From Lentilactobacillus senioris DSM 24302 = JCM 17472 (GTDB lineage: Bacteria > Bacillota > Bacilli > Lactobacillales > Lactobacillaceae), in NCBI RefSeq assembly GCF_001436555.1, contig NZ_AYZR01000001.1, forward strand, positions 1 through 63,850: a stretch of 63,850 bases of DNA, given 5' to 3'. Position 1 is the first letter of the stretch, and the number at the start of each line of letters is the position of its first letter. Positions 9,978 to 20,068 of this stretch are shown piece by piece. Both the position numbers and the translations under genes were made by a program. A model generated the notes under the pieces. That model worked only from the letters and a program-made list of their open reading frames with translations, did no database searches and was not told the DNA's origin.

Positions 9978-11550
9978 TTCTTTTACCCATCCTTTTTAAA
10001 ATCTTCTTCATAAACGGAATGGTTAACCATTCTCTGTTAGTTAGTAATCGAGCTCGATAGCTCAACCCTAAAAATTCAACTACGCCAATCGGCACAGTGA
10101 TTAGCAAAATACCAATTGCCATTAACCTACCAGTTCCCAAGTAAATAGTCAAAACGTTAGCAATCCCATTTACGGTAAGCATCATTATTAGACTAATAAC
10201 AATTAATCGCCCTAATTTTTCAAAGTTAAAGACAAAACGTAACCATCGGCGACCTAACCAGTTAGCAATTAGTACCATCACCACTAACGATAAGATCGTA
10301 CTAACACTAGCCCCCAAGACTCCCATCCCTAGGACCATTGGTTTAGTTAATACCATTTTAACTGCTATCCCAGTCAGCACTCCCACCATCAGTGGGTAAA
10401 AGCTCCCGACACTTTGTAAAATACTATTTTGAACTAATAAAGCCGTTGCAAAGATTACACTCATCCCGTACACTGCCAAAACGAAATCCTGATCGTGAGA
10501 AGCAAACAAGACCAAATTAATTTGAGGCATTAGAGCTGCCATTCCAGCGCTAACAGCTACTGCCAGGAATATGCTAACGTGGGCTAAAGTTTTAGCTCCA
10601 CGGGCAAATGAGAGTTGATAAGTTTGCTGATAAAAACGGGTTAACAGCGGCAAACTACTGGTGGTAGCGGCGGTGCCAAGCACCAAACCAAACTGAACCA
10701 ACGTCTGCCCCCGATCATAGGCACCTTTAATGTTTTGTGCGGCGTTTAACGAGAACCCCTGACCGACTAATCCCTTAATCACTGAAAAAGAATCGACTAA
10801 CTGTAAGAGCACCATTACAGCCGCTACCAAACATACCGTTCCCCCTTCTAGCAAGGTTTGCTTTAACAAGCCAGCTACTCGGGGCCCATTATTGCTTGGA
10901 GGATTATCAGGCCAGCTCCCCAATTTATTTCGAGCTAGCAAAATAATCAATGTCGCAAACGCTGCAGCAATTGGAGCCGACAACATTGCGTTGCGTCCCA
11001 TAATATACGGATCAATGTGATCTTTAGCTGCCCAAACGGCAACTGATAAAATCACAGTTACCCTCACTACTTGTTCAACCACTTGAGAATAAGCCGTAGG
11101 ATACATGTTCCCAGTTCCTTGGAAATAACCGCGCCCCGTTGCCAAAAATGGGGTAAATAAAAACATCCAGCTGACGGCTCTAATCACCGGAGCCAGTTGC
11201 CAATCTCCCATCCACCCTGCAATGGTACGATCACCTAATTGAAGACCTATAAAGATAATCAACACTAACCCGGTTAAAATCCACTGTAAATCACTAATCA
11301 AGCGCCGATTAAGTTGCTGATCATCATTTTGAGCTACTAGGTGAGAAATAAATACTGGTAGCCCGCTCAGCGCTATGGTCATTCCAATTCCATAAATCGG
11401 ATATACCTGTTGATAAACGTAAAAGCCAACGTTTCCCACTAAATTTTGAAATGGAATTTTATAAACTGCACTTAACACTTTAGCAACAATTCCGGTAAGG
11501 GTTAAAATGGTCGCTCCCTGCACCATTTTTTGCGCACTGTTATTTTTCAT
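9964..11550 (-). CDS. MOP-superfamily polysaccharide/lipid flippase (YabM/SpoVB-like)
   Basis: The 528-aa integral membrane protein has about 14 hydrophobic helices and the N-terminal signature [23 protein letters not shown] of the polysaccharide-biosynthesis (Wzx/MurJ-like) family. It is likely to flip an undecaprenyl-linked precursor; whether the cargo is lipid II cannot be read from sequence. The ATG overlaps the mfd stop by 11 nt and lacks a well-spaced ribosome-binding site, so coupling to mfd translation is likely. It precedes rqcP in the same transcript. Confidence 0.88.
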   Translation of the reverse strand: MKNNSAQKMVQGATILTLTGIVAKVLSAVYKIPFQNLVGNVGFYVYQQVYPIYGIGMTIALSGLPVFISHLVAQNDDQQLNRRLISDLQWILTGLVLIIFIGLQLGDRTIAGWMGDWQLAPVIRAVSWMFLFTPFLATGRGYFQGTGNMYPTAYSQVVEQVVRVTVILSVAVWAAKDHIDPYIMGRNAMLSAPIAAAFATLIILLARNKLGSWPDNPPSNNGPRVAGLLKQTLLEGGTVCLVAAVMVLLQLVDSFSVIKGLVGQGFSLNAAQNIKGAYDRGQTLVQFGLVLGTAATTSSLPLLTRFYQQTYQLSFARGAKTLAHVSIFLAVAVSAGMAALMPQINLVLFASHDQDFVLAVYGMSVIFATALLVQNSILQSVGSFYPLMVGVLTGIAVKMVLTKPMVLGMGVLGASVSTILSLVVMVLIANWLGRRWLRFVFNFEKLGRLIVISLIMMLTVNGIANVLTIYLGTGRLMAIGILLITVPIGVVEFLGLSYRARLLTNREWLTIPFMKKILKRMGKRNATR

Positions 11551-14500
11551 GAGTCTTAGCGTCTAGGCCCTCCTGGTTTTGACGGCGATAATTAGCCAAG
11601 TTGGTAAGTAAAATAATTAACTGATTCAACCAATCCTTCATTTGCGGTTGAATAGTGAGTCCTACTACATACCGACCATCAACTTGATTGACCGTGGCCC
11701 GGTACTTTGTTTGGGCAATTGCCTTTAACATTGTTTGGCTATCGAACAACTGGCTAGCCTCTGGCGCAAAATTAATGGTCAGCTTAGCATCTTTTTGGCG
11801 GATGTTATTAACCAATCCGTAATCTGCATTCATTTTTAACTTAGCTACCGCCAATAAGTTGGCAACCGCCTCCGGATAATCGCCAAAGCGGTCAATCAGG
11901 TCGTCGGTAACTTCATCCAATTGTTCTTGATTTTCAACCTGTCTGATTCGCTTATAAAGTTCAATTTTTTGCTGTCCATCAGCCACGTAATCATCTGGCA
12001 GGTATGCTTCTACATCAATTTCAATTGCCGCATCAGTTTTCTTGTCAATTTGTTTTCCTTGTTTTTTAGCAACTGCATCTGAAAGCATCTGGGTATATAA
12101 ATCATATCCCACAGAATCCACAAACCCGTGTTGTTGTTTACCTAAAAGATTCCCTGCTCCTCGAATAGATAAATCACGCATCGCAATCTTAAATCCTGAA
12201 CCTAACTCGGTGAAATCTCGAATGGCCTCTAACCGTTTTTCGCCAACCTCAGTTAGCATTTTATTAGGTCGATACATAAAGTAAGCGTAGGCCACCCGGC
12301 TACTTCGGCCAATACGGCCTCTAAGTTGGTAGAGTTGGGAAAGTCCCATTTGGTCCGCGTTTTCCACAAATAACGTATTTACATTAGGAATATCCACCCC
12401 GGTTTCAATAATGGTGGTGGTTACCAAAACATCGTATTCACCATTAATAAAATCATAGAGAATATTTTCCATTTGAACTTCAGTCATTTGACCGTGAATA
12501 TAGGTAATTCTGGCCTCTGGTACCAGCACCTCTAATTCAGTCACCACTTTTTCAATGTCTTCTACTCGGTTATGCAGATAAAAAACCTGCCCGCCGCGTT
12601 CCATTTCCCGACGAATACCGTCAATAATGGAACCCGTATTTTGTTCCATGACATAAGTTTGGATCGGATAACGGTTAGCTGGTGGCGTTTCAATCACTGA
12701 TAAATCCCGTACCCCCATCATCGACATGTTCAGAGTCCGTGGGATTGGTGTAGCGGTAAGGGTCAAGACGTCGACATCTGAACTCATTTCCTTAATCTTT
12801 TCCTTATGCTTAACACCAAAACGTTGCTCTTCATCAATAATTAATAGGCCTAAATCATGAAATTGGACGTCTTTAGACAAAATTCTATGAGTCCCTACAA
12901 CTACGTCGACACTCCCATCTGCTAGTCCCGCCAGAGTATCTTTCACCTCAGCTCTGGTTTGGAACCGCGACAAGACTCGCACTTCAATTGCAAAATTATT
13001 AAACCGGTTCTGCATCGTTTCAAAGTGCTGCTGAGCCAAAATAGTGGTAGGAACTAAAAAGGCTACTTGTTTGCCCACCTCTATGGCTTTGAAGGCTGCC
13101 CGTAAAGCTACTTCGGTCTTACCATAGCCAACATCCCCTACTAACAAGCGATCCATTGGGTGCGGCTGTTCCATATCATGCTTAATTTCAGCGGTACTGC
13201 GTAATTGATCAGCAGTTTCAGAATACGGAAAGGCGGCTTCAAATTCGTCTTGCAAGCTGTCATCCTTAGGAAAAGCATAACCGGGTTCAGAACTTCGTTT
13301 AGCGTAGAGTTCAATTAAGTCATCAGCGATATCTTCAATTTTAGCCGCTACTTTTTGCTTGGTCTTAGCCCACTCGCTGCCCCCTAATTTATTAATCGTC
13401 GGGCGCTTATCATTTCCAGCAACGTACTTTTGAATTAAGTTTAATTGGGTCACCGGAATAAATAACTGAGCATTATCTCGATAGGTGATGGTCAGATAAT
13501 CTTGGTGCTTGCCATCGACTTCCATGGTCTTCATGCCTTCATAACGACCAATCCCGTGATTGACATGGACTACATAATCGCCAGGTTTAAGATCTGAATA
13601 ACTTTTAATGCGTTCAGCATTATTAAACGTCTGACGTTGGGGCCGTTTTTTGGTCACCTGTCCAAATAATTCTTTTTCGGTCACCACCGCTAATTTAGCG
13701 CTGGGAATTTCAAAGCCACTTTGCAATTGCCCAGGAACGATTTGGACGGTGGCCGGTAAAATATTTTCTAGATCGGTCTGGGTGACCCCAATTTCGAAAT
13801 CAGCTAAGGTTTTGGCGACTTTTTGAACTCGTAACTGTTCGGCCACCAAAATCACTACCGTTTGTTTTTGTTTGCGCCAACGTCCCACCTCAGTTTTCAA
13901 AAGTGGCATTTGGGAGAAAAACTGTTGCATCGGTCTGGTAGTCATTTCCACAATGGCGCTTAACTTCATCTGCCCTAGTCCTTTTTGAAATAAGGCAATA
14001 ATTAATTGAGCGTGCTGATCAGCTTTAAAAACGGTTGTAAAATCATTAGTGTACTCCGTTTTTGCAAGTACTCTCTGATCAATTTGTTGATCAGCTAACC
14101 AGTTACCTTGATCAACGGCTAACTGCCGGTTAGTTTCTTGTAAGCGACCGTAATCGTCAAACCAGGTAACGCCATCTGCTGGCAAATAATCTAGCAAAGA
14201 CGTCTTTTCTGGATATAGCCACTGAGAAAATAATAACCATTTGCTATCGTTTAATCCCGCCATTAAGTCTGCTAGCTGGGGCTTAAGGTTATCGTTTAAT
14301 AGTTCTGCCTGGTCAGCTTGCTTCATTGCTGCTGTCTGCTTCTCTAATTCTTTAGTAACCTGTTCCGCCGTTATTTGACGTTGCTCATCGGTCATCAACA
14401 AATCAGTCGCTGGTAAAATATTTACCGTTTCAATATTTTCAATACTACGTTGATCCGCTGAATCAAAAATACGCATCGAATCTACTTCGGTATCAAAAAA

Positions 14501-15079
14501 ATCAATTCGAACCGGGTACTCGCTGTTCAACGGATAAACATCCACAATCGAGCCTCGAATCGAAAATTCCCCGGGAGCTGCTACCATTTTTTCTGGTGAA
14601 TACCCCATTTGGTGAAGTTTTAGCTTCAAATCAGCAATCTCAATGTCAGAACCAATCTCTAAGTTTATCGCTGAAGCTTGAAACTGTTCTGGAGTTGGTA
14701 ACAATCGCCGAATACCAGAAATAGTGGTCACTACGATATTAGCTGGCGCACTCTGTAGCTGATGCAAAGCTCGCACCCGCTGAGCCCTAAAATCGGGAGA
14801 GCTAGTCGCTAACTCTGCTGCCGGCATCTCTTCAACTGGAAATAAGGATACTTGATCTTCATTAACTAAGTTAGTTAAATCACTTACCAATTGCTCAGCA
14901 TGAAATAAAGTATCCACCACTACTACCATGGACTTTTGTTGACTTTGAAATGTACTTGCCATTAATAAGGTAGTTGCCGAACCGCTAATTCCCGTTACCA
15001 ATTGCCGTGACTGTGGCGTCAATTTTTTGATTAACTCTTGATACTGTGGCAATTGCGTAAGTAATTGATCAAATTCCAA
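11540..15079 (-). CDS. mfd: Transcription-repair coupling factor
   Basis: SF2 translocase that removes stalled RNA polymerase and recruits UvrA. The 1179-aa protein is full length. The UvrB-like N-terminal module and RNAP-interaction domain (VHVNHGIGRYEGM, about 505) are followed by the RecG-like motor with Walker A GDVGYGKTE, DEEQRFG, SATPIPRTL-like TLTATPIPRTL and GRIGRS, and then the C-terminal D7 domain. The start is TTG with GGAGG 8 nt upstream; no better ATG is near. It begins 10 nt after the pth stop, so pth-mfd-flippase-rqcP form one transcript. Confidence 0.97.
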   Translation of the reverse strand: MEFDQLLTQLPQYQELIKKLTPQSRQLVTGISGSATTLLMASTFQSQQKSMVVVVDTLFHAEQLVSDLTNLVNEDQVSLFPVEEMPAAELATSSPDFRAQRVRALHQLQSAPANIVVTTISGIRRLLPTPEQFQASAINLEIGSDIEIADLKLKLHQMGYSPEKMVAAPGEFSIRGSIVDVYPLNSEYPVRIDFFDTEVDSMRIFDSADQRSIENIETVNILPATDLLMTDEQRQITAEQVTKELEKQTAAMKQADQAELLNDNLKPQLADLMAGLNDSKWLLFSQWLYPEKTSLLDYLPADGVTWFDDYGRLQETNRQLAVDQGNWLADQQIDQRVLAKTEYTNDFTTVFKADQHAQLIIALFQKGLGQMKLSAIVEMTTRPMQQFFSQMPLLKTEVGRWRKQKQTVVILVAEQLRVQKVAKTLADFEIGVTQTDLENILPATVQIVPGQLQSGFEIPSAKLAVVTEKELFGQVTKKRPQRQTFNNAERIKSYSDLKPGDYVVHVNHGIGRYEGMKTMEVDGKHQDYLTITYRDNAQLFIPVTQLNLIQKYVAGNDKRPTINKLGGSEWAKTKQKVAAKIEDIADDLIELYAKRSSEPGYAFPKDDSLQDEFEAAFPYSETADQLRSTAEIKHDMEQPHPMDRLLVGDVGYGKTEVALRAAFKAIEVGKQVAFLVPTTILAQQHFETMQNRFNNFAIEVRVLSRFQTRAEVKDTLAGLADGSVDVVVGTHRILSKDVQFHDLGLLIIDEEQRFGVKHKEKIKEMSSDVDVLTLTATPIPRTLNMSMMGVRDLSVIETPPANRYPIQTYVMEQNTGSIIDGIRREMERGGQVFYLHNRVEDIEKVVTELEVLVPEARITYIHGQMTEVQMENILYDFINGEYDVLVTTTIIETGVDIPNVNTLFVENADQMGLSQLYQLRGRIGRSSRVAYAYFMYRPNKMLTEVGEKRLEAIRDFTELGSGFKIAMRDLSIRGAGNLLGKQQHGFVDSVGYDLYTQMLSDAVAKKQGKQIDKKTDAAIEIDVEAYLPDDYVADGQQKIELYKRIRQVENQEQLDEVTDDLIDRFGDYPEAVANLLAVAKLKMNADYGLVNNIRQKDAKLTINFAPEASQLFDSQTMLKAIAQTKYRATVNQVDGRYVVGLTIQPQMKDWLNQLIILLTNLANYRRQNQEGLDAKTHEK

Positions 15080-15089
15080 AATTGGCCTC

Positions 15090-15647
15090 CTAGTTGTACT
15101 TATTTTCTAAATCCCTAATCGACATTCCGTTTACCCAATCCAATAATCCCGCTTCAGCTTTATCAATAGCTTGATTCAATAGCGGGGTCTGATCAGCGGT
15201 GAATTTACCTAATACATAATCTACTACGCTAACTTGTTTAGGGTGCTCAATTCCCACCTTTAACCGGGCAAATTCTTTGGTGCCTAAGTGTTCAATAATG
15301 CTCTTAATACCATTATGACCACCAGCTGAACCCTTATCTCTGAAACGAATCTTTCCCAACGGCAAGTCCATATCATCGTGAACGATAATTACGTCTTCTA
15401 CTGCCACATCATAATATTCCATTAGTGGATGCACAGCTCTACCAGATTCGTTCATAAATGTAGTAGGTTCTACTACAATCACTTTATGCCCATCAACTAC
15501 TCCGATACCAAATTTTGCCTCCATTTTTCGATTATTCAGCAAAATTCCATGTTCATTGGCAAATGCCTCTACCGTCATAAAACCAGTATTATGACGCGTT
15601 TTAGTATATTGTGGTCCAATATTTCCAAGACCCACGATCATTTTCAT
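15090..15647 (-). CDS. pth: Peptidyl-tRNA hydrolase
   Basis: Releases tRNA from peptidyl-tRNA dropped by ribosomes. The 185-aa protein has the family signature VGLGNIGPQYTKTRHNTGFM with catalytic His about residue 19, plus PTTFMNESGRAV, HDDMDLPLGKIR and GSAGGHNGIKS. ATG with GGGAG 9 nt upstream. It heads the pth-mfd operon and is divergent from ldh, an arrangement also known in Lactiplantibacillus plantarum. Confidence 0.97.
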   Translation of the reverse strand: MKMIVGLGNIGPQYTKTRHNTGFMTVEAFANEHGILLNNRKMEAKFGIGVVDGHKVIVVEPTTFMNESGRAVHPLMEYYDVAVEDVIIVHDDMDLPLGKIRFRDKGSAGGHNGIKSIIEHLGTKEFARLKVGIEHPKQVSVVDYVLGKFTADQTPLLNQAIDKAEAGLLDWVNGMSIRDLENKYN

Positions 15648-15725
15648 TATTAATTACTCCCATCGCTAACACAAACAGCCGAACGGCTTTGCGTTCAGCT
15701 AATTAGCTTAAATTTTTATCGTCTC

Positions 15726-15734
15726 ATTATAGCA
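15726..15734 (-). promoter_or_regulatory. pth promoter (extended -10)
   Basis: Minus-strand TGC-TATAAT about 80 bp before the pth start. The leader between promoter and start holds a hairpin (15677-15700). Confidence 0.65.
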
Positions 15735-15770
15735 TAGCCCAGATTATTTCACTAAATTGACTTCACCTAA

Positions 15771-16793
<1,023 letters not shown>

Positions 16794-16804
16794 GCATCTT
16801 TTCT

Positions 16805-16836
16805 AAACGATCGGAATTTATTCCGGTCGTTTTTTT
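16805..16836 (+). terminator. ldh intrinsic terminator
   Basis: ACGATCGGAAT stem with one G-U pair, TT loop, then a run of seven T, 11 nt after the ldh stop. Confidence 0.85.
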
Positions 16837-16927
16837 GTGCTGTGAATCACTTATTAAGTATTTTCAATAAATATTTATTTTCTCCATCAAAAAGCTAAAT
16901 TCAAACTCGTTAACATCCTATTGGATA

Positions 16928-16936
16928 TGGTATTAT
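16928..16936 (+). promoter_or_regulatory. Promoter of the CBS-domain gene (extended -10)
   Basis: TGG-TATTAT 40 bp before the start codon, with weak -35. Confidence 0.55.
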
Positions 16937-16975
16937 AAGGGAGAACTGAACAAATCACTGATTGGAGGAATTGTT

Positions 16976-17620
16976 ATGATTTTAAAAAGCTTAATCAAGC
17001 CTAAGGATCGTCTCACCACCGTTACCGAAAGTGTCACCTTGGAAGAAGCATTGAAAGTGTTGGAAGACTCTGACTACCGGTGTGTTCCTATCTTAGATGA
17101 AACCGGAACAATTTTCCGGGGTAACATTTACAAGATGCACATCTACCGGCACAAAGCTAATGGTGGCGATATGCAATTACCAGTTACCACCTTGCTTAAA
17201 AACGCCACTAAGTTTATTAACGTTAACTCAGCATTCTTCCACGTTTTCTTCTCCATTAAAGATTTGCCATACATCGCTGTATTAGATGAACAAAACAACT
17301 TTTACGGTATTCTAACCCACACTCGTTTGCTAGACATGTTGTCTCAGTCTTGGAACGTTAACATTGGAAGTTACGTTCTGACTGTTACCTCTAACGGCGC
17401 TCGAGGAGATTTAGAAGATATTACTAAAATCATTACCAAGTACACCGCTATCGCTAGTGTAATCACCTTAGATGCCCAGGATGGCGAACTACTTAACCGA
17501 ATTATGTTCACCTTACCATCTAGTGTTGATCAAGATCGGGTTAACCGAATTATCGCGGCATTGGAACGAAAAGAATTCAAAGTTCCCGAAGTAGAAAACT
17601 TAAGATCAGAAAATCAATAG
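16976..17620 (+). CDS. CBS-domain pair protein, CbpA-like (possible c-di-AMP sensor)
   Basis: The 214-aa cytoplasmic protein has two CBS repeats (about 6-60 and 70-125; signatures YRCVPILDETG and LPYIAVLDEQNNFYGILT). A C-terminal alpha/beta region (about 132-200) resembles an ACT-type domain. This CBS-ACT layout matches CbpA-type cyclic di-AMP binding proteins of Listeria and lactobacilli; ligand binding is inferred from architecture only. ATG with TTGGAGGAA 5 nt upstream. It has its own promoter and a bidirectional terminator shared with mazF. Confidence 0.7.
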   Translation: MILKSLIKPKDRLTTVTESVTLEEALKVLEDSDYRCVPILDETGTIFRGNIYKMHIYRHKANGGDMQLPVTTLLKNATKFINVNSAFFHVFFSIKDLPYIAVLDEQNNFYGILTHTRLLDMLSQSWNVNIGSYVLTVTSNGARGDLEDITKIITKYTAIASVITLDAQDGELLNRIMFTLPSSVDQDRVNRIIAALERKEFKVPEVENLRSENQ

Positions 17621-17624
17621 TCAA

Positions 17625-17662
17625 TAAAAAAGAAGTGACCGCGATGCGGTCACTTCTTTTTT
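17625..17662. terminator. Bidirectional terminator between CBS gene and mazF
   Basis: Long perfect stem GAAGTGACCGC / GCGGTCACTTC flanked by A and T runs, usable on both strands for the two convergent genes. Confidence 0.9.
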
Positions 17663-17664
17663 AT

Positions 17665-18042
17665 TTATGTACGTTGCGCACTGGCAACGGTGTCATTAAT
17701 TCCTAAACTAATTTTAAGGGCTTTATCTACCCGTTTCATAACTTTATCATCTAAATGAGCCACTCTATCTCGTAAGCGCTGCTTATCAATAGTTCGTATC
17801 TGTTCCAAAAGAATTACCGAATCACGTTCAACCCCATCTTTAGTAGAAACCCCTACATGGGTGGGCATTTTAGGCTTAGTAATCCTAGCAGTAACTGCCG
17901 CTACAATCACAGTAGGACTGTAGTGATTACCGACATCATTTTGAATAATCAAAACCGGACGCATTCCCCCCTGTTCCGATCCCACCACTGGTGAAAGATC
18001 GGCATAGAAAACGTCACCCCGTTTAAAAACACTGGAACTCAT
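17665..18042 (-). CDS. mazF: MazF/NdoA-family endoribonuclease toxin
   Basis: The 125-aa PemK/MazF-fold protein has [29 protein letters not shown], the family core, and the second active-site region around [11 protein letters not shown]. It is predicted to cleave mRNA at a short specific sequence when free of its antitoxin. The start chosen is ATG with AGGAGG 7 nt upstream; the 11-codon extension overlaps the preceding gene. It lies downstream of alr and a small gene in antitoxin position, as in many Firmicutes (alr-mazEF). Confidence 0.93.
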   Translation of the reverse strand: MSSSVFKRGDVFYADLSPVVGSEQGGMRPVLIIQNDVGNHYSPTVIVAAVTARITKPKMPTHVGVSTKDGVERDSVILLEQIRTIDKQRLRDRVAHLDDKVMKRVDKALKISLGINDTVASAQRT

Positions 18043-18074
18043 TAATTCACCTCCTAATGCCACTTTAGGATTCA

Positions 18075-18359
18075 TTATCTCAGAAACTTAAGTAGTTTTG
18101 TGCGCCGCTTAGTTAAAACTAACTCGGCGTCTTCTTCTGAGCACGTGAACTCAGCGGTAATTTCTTGATTTAAATTAGCCATTTCTTCATAACCATCCAC
18201 CAGTGACTTAATCACTTCTGGATCACTTCCATAACGATAAGTAATAAAATCTACTGTTGGCCGTAGAAAATCGAATTGTTGATAAAATCGAGCGACTCGG
18301 TTGATGGTTTCTTGACTAACCATAACAGCGAACATACGCTGATTCTGTTCGTCGTTCAT
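18075..18359 (-). CDS. Small protein in antitoxin position, putative MazE-like
   Basis: The 94-aa protein sits between alr and mazF with 32 nt to the toxin start. It is acidic in the middle and basic at the end ([10 protein letters not shown]). No ribbon-helix-helix signature of EndoAI type is evident, so the antitoxin role rests mainly on position. It could instead be an unrelated protein. ATG start about 3 codons from an AT-rich leader with GGGGG upstream. Confidence 0.6.
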   Translation of the reverse strand: MNDEQNQRMFAVMVSQETINRVARFYQQFDFLRPTVDFITYRYGSDPEVIKSLVDGYEEMANLNQEITAEFTCSEEDAELVLTKRRTKLLKFLR

Positions 18360-18427
18360 TTTTGAAATCCCCCATTATTCAGTAGTGTATCTCATGAATA
18401 ATATATCATTTTTTTGATTAAGATGCA

Positions 18428-19555
18428 CTAAACATATCTATGAGCCAAACGCGAACTAAAACCACAAATGACGTCATAACCAATGGTATCAATATATTCG
18501 GCAATATCTTCAGCCGTAATTTTTTTATCGTTAGATTCGCCCATTAATACCACTTTGGTCCCCGGAACCATTTTATATGGTAGGCGCACCATCATCTGGT
18601 CCATACATACCCGGCCAACAATTTCACACTCATGACCATCAATTAGGACATGAAAGCCCTGTAGCTTTCTAGGGACTCCATCGGCGTATCCCACCGGAAT
18701 GGTCCCAATCCATTCGGCTTGCTTAGCTGTATAAGTAGCTCCATAACCTACAGAACGCCCAGCAGCAATTTGCTTAGTATATACTAACTGAGAAACAAAA
18801 CTCATAGCTGGTTTTAAAGGATAAGGAGTGGTAGGAATAACGTCTCCGGAAGGATTCAAGCCATAGCCAGCCGCCCCTAAACGCACCATGTTACTACCGC
18901 TAAAGTCATGCCACAAACTAGTAGCAGAATTAGCAATGTGCACATACTTAGGACGTTGCTTAACGACCTTCATCATTTCCGTAAACCGACTTTTTTGAAG
19001 CTCAAAATATTCAGTGTTAGGATCATCAGCAGTTGCAAAATGGGTAAACAATCCTTCCCATTCCATTACATTAGTATGATGCTCTAAAACAGCAATGGCT
19101 TCTTGTAACTCTTCAGCTGTTTGAAAACCAATTCGCCCCATTCCGGTGTCTAAGGCCAAATGAATTTTAACTTTATTGGTTACTGGATACAACTCCAGTA
19201 CTTCAGCTGCCTTTTCTAGCCAGTCACTAGACGCTGCTGTTAAAGAAATGTTATTGTCAGCTGCTACTTTAGCGTCGATAGCATCCCCAATTCCCAATAC
19301 TAAAATAGGAGATTTAGCAATTCCACCACGTCGTAATTCTAATGCCTCATCAATAATAGAAACACAAAATCCGTCTGCTCCAGCTCTCTTGGCTACTTGT
19401 GCCACTTGAACGGCTCCATGCCCATAACCGTTAGCCTTAACGGTCATAAATAATTCGTCTCCCGCTGGCAAATTGTGCTTAGCGTTTTTTATATTTTCGT
19501 AAATTGCTTGTTGATCAATTACCAACTGAGCGAAACGATGATTACCCACTGCCAT
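18428..19555 (-). CDS. alr: Alanine racemase
   Basis: PLP enzyme that makes D-alanine for peptidoglycan and teichoic acid. The 375-aa protein has the PLP lysine in FMTVKANGYGHGA (about residue 39) and the second catalytic Tyr in VGYGATYTAK (about 266). The C-terminal beta domain has RVCMDQMMV. ATG start 4 nt after the acpS stop with GAAGGA upstream, so acpS-alr-mazE-like-mazF form one operon. Confidence 0.97.
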   Translation of the reverse strand: MAVGNHRFAQLVIDQQAIYENIKNAKHNLPAGDELFMTVKANGYGHGAVQVAQVAKRAGADGFCVSIIDEALELRRGGIAKSPILVLGIGDAIDAKVAADNNISLTAASSDWLEKAAEVLELYPVTNKVKIHLALDTGMGRIGFQTAEELQEAIAVLEHHTNVMEWEGLFTHFATADDPNTEYFELQKSRFTEMMKVVKQRPKYVHIANSATSLWHDFSGSNMVRLGAAGYGLNPSGDVIPTTPYPLKPAMSFVSQLVYTKQIAAGRSVGYGATYTAKQAEWIGTIPVGYADGVPRKLQGFHVLIDGHECEIVGRVCMDQMMVRLPYKMVPGTKVVLMGESNDKKITAEDIAEYIDTIGYDVICGFSSRLAHRYV

Positions 19556-19559
19556 AATA

Positions 19560-19922
19560 TTATCGTCCTTCCCGTTCTAATATGACTTCGGTCATGACTA
19601 GCTCTTTGGTATGTGAAATCGAAATAAAGGCGTTACCAGCAAATGGTTGATATTTGAACTCTGGTTGGCCCTTTTCATTATTTAAAATGCAAATATCGGC
19701 GAAGCTAACTGCTGATCCGATTCCAGTCCCGTAAGCTTTGGTATAAGATTCCTTTGCTGAAAAACGACCTGCCACAAATTCCAACTGATGAATTCCTTGA
19801 CGCTCATGATATTCAGCTAACTCCTCAATGGTTAGCACCTTTGTCAAAAAATTCGGATGTTGATCAATTAAAGTTGCAATTCTGTTTATTTCAGTTAGGT
19901 CTACTCCAATTCCTACAATCAT
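19560..19922 (-). CDS. acpS: Holo-[acyl-carrier-protein] synthase
   Basis: Transfers 4'-phosphopantetheine from CoA to acyl carrier protein. The 120-aa protein has the signature MIVGIGVDLTEINRI with metal ligand Asp8, and FVAGRFSAKESYTKAYGTGIG with the second acidic ligand. The longer in-frame extension upstream runs through the promoter, so the ATG with GAGGAAA upstream is used. First gene of the alr-mazF operon. Confidence 0.95.
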   Translation of the reverse strand: MIVGIGVDLTEINRIATLIDQHPNFLTKVLTIEELAEYHERQGIHQLEFVAGRFSAKESYTKAYGTGIGSAVSFADICILNNEKGQPEFKYQPFAGNAFISISHTKELVMTEVILEREGR

Positions 19923-19957
19923 AGTTTTTTCCTCGAACTCTAAAAGTGTTAGCCTAT

Positions 19958-19966
19958 ATAATACCA
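19958..19966 (-). promoter_or_regulatory. acpS-alr-mazF operon promoter (extended -10)
   Basis: Minus-strand TGG-TATTAT about 36 bp before acpS, with a weak -35. Confidence 0.6.
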
Positions 19967-20027
19967 TAGATTTTAATTTTATGCATCGACTGAGACTACT
20001 TCTAAGGCAATTACTAATTATTTCCAC

Positions 20028-20061
20028 AAAAAAACTGAAGTCAATAGACTTCAGTTTTTTT
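20028..20061. terminator. cshA intrinsic terminator
   Basis: Stem ACTGAAGTC / GACTTCAGT with AATA loop, flanked by A7 and T7, so efficient on the minus strand after the cshA stop. Confidence 0.9.
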
Positions 20062-20068
20062 GGGTGTA

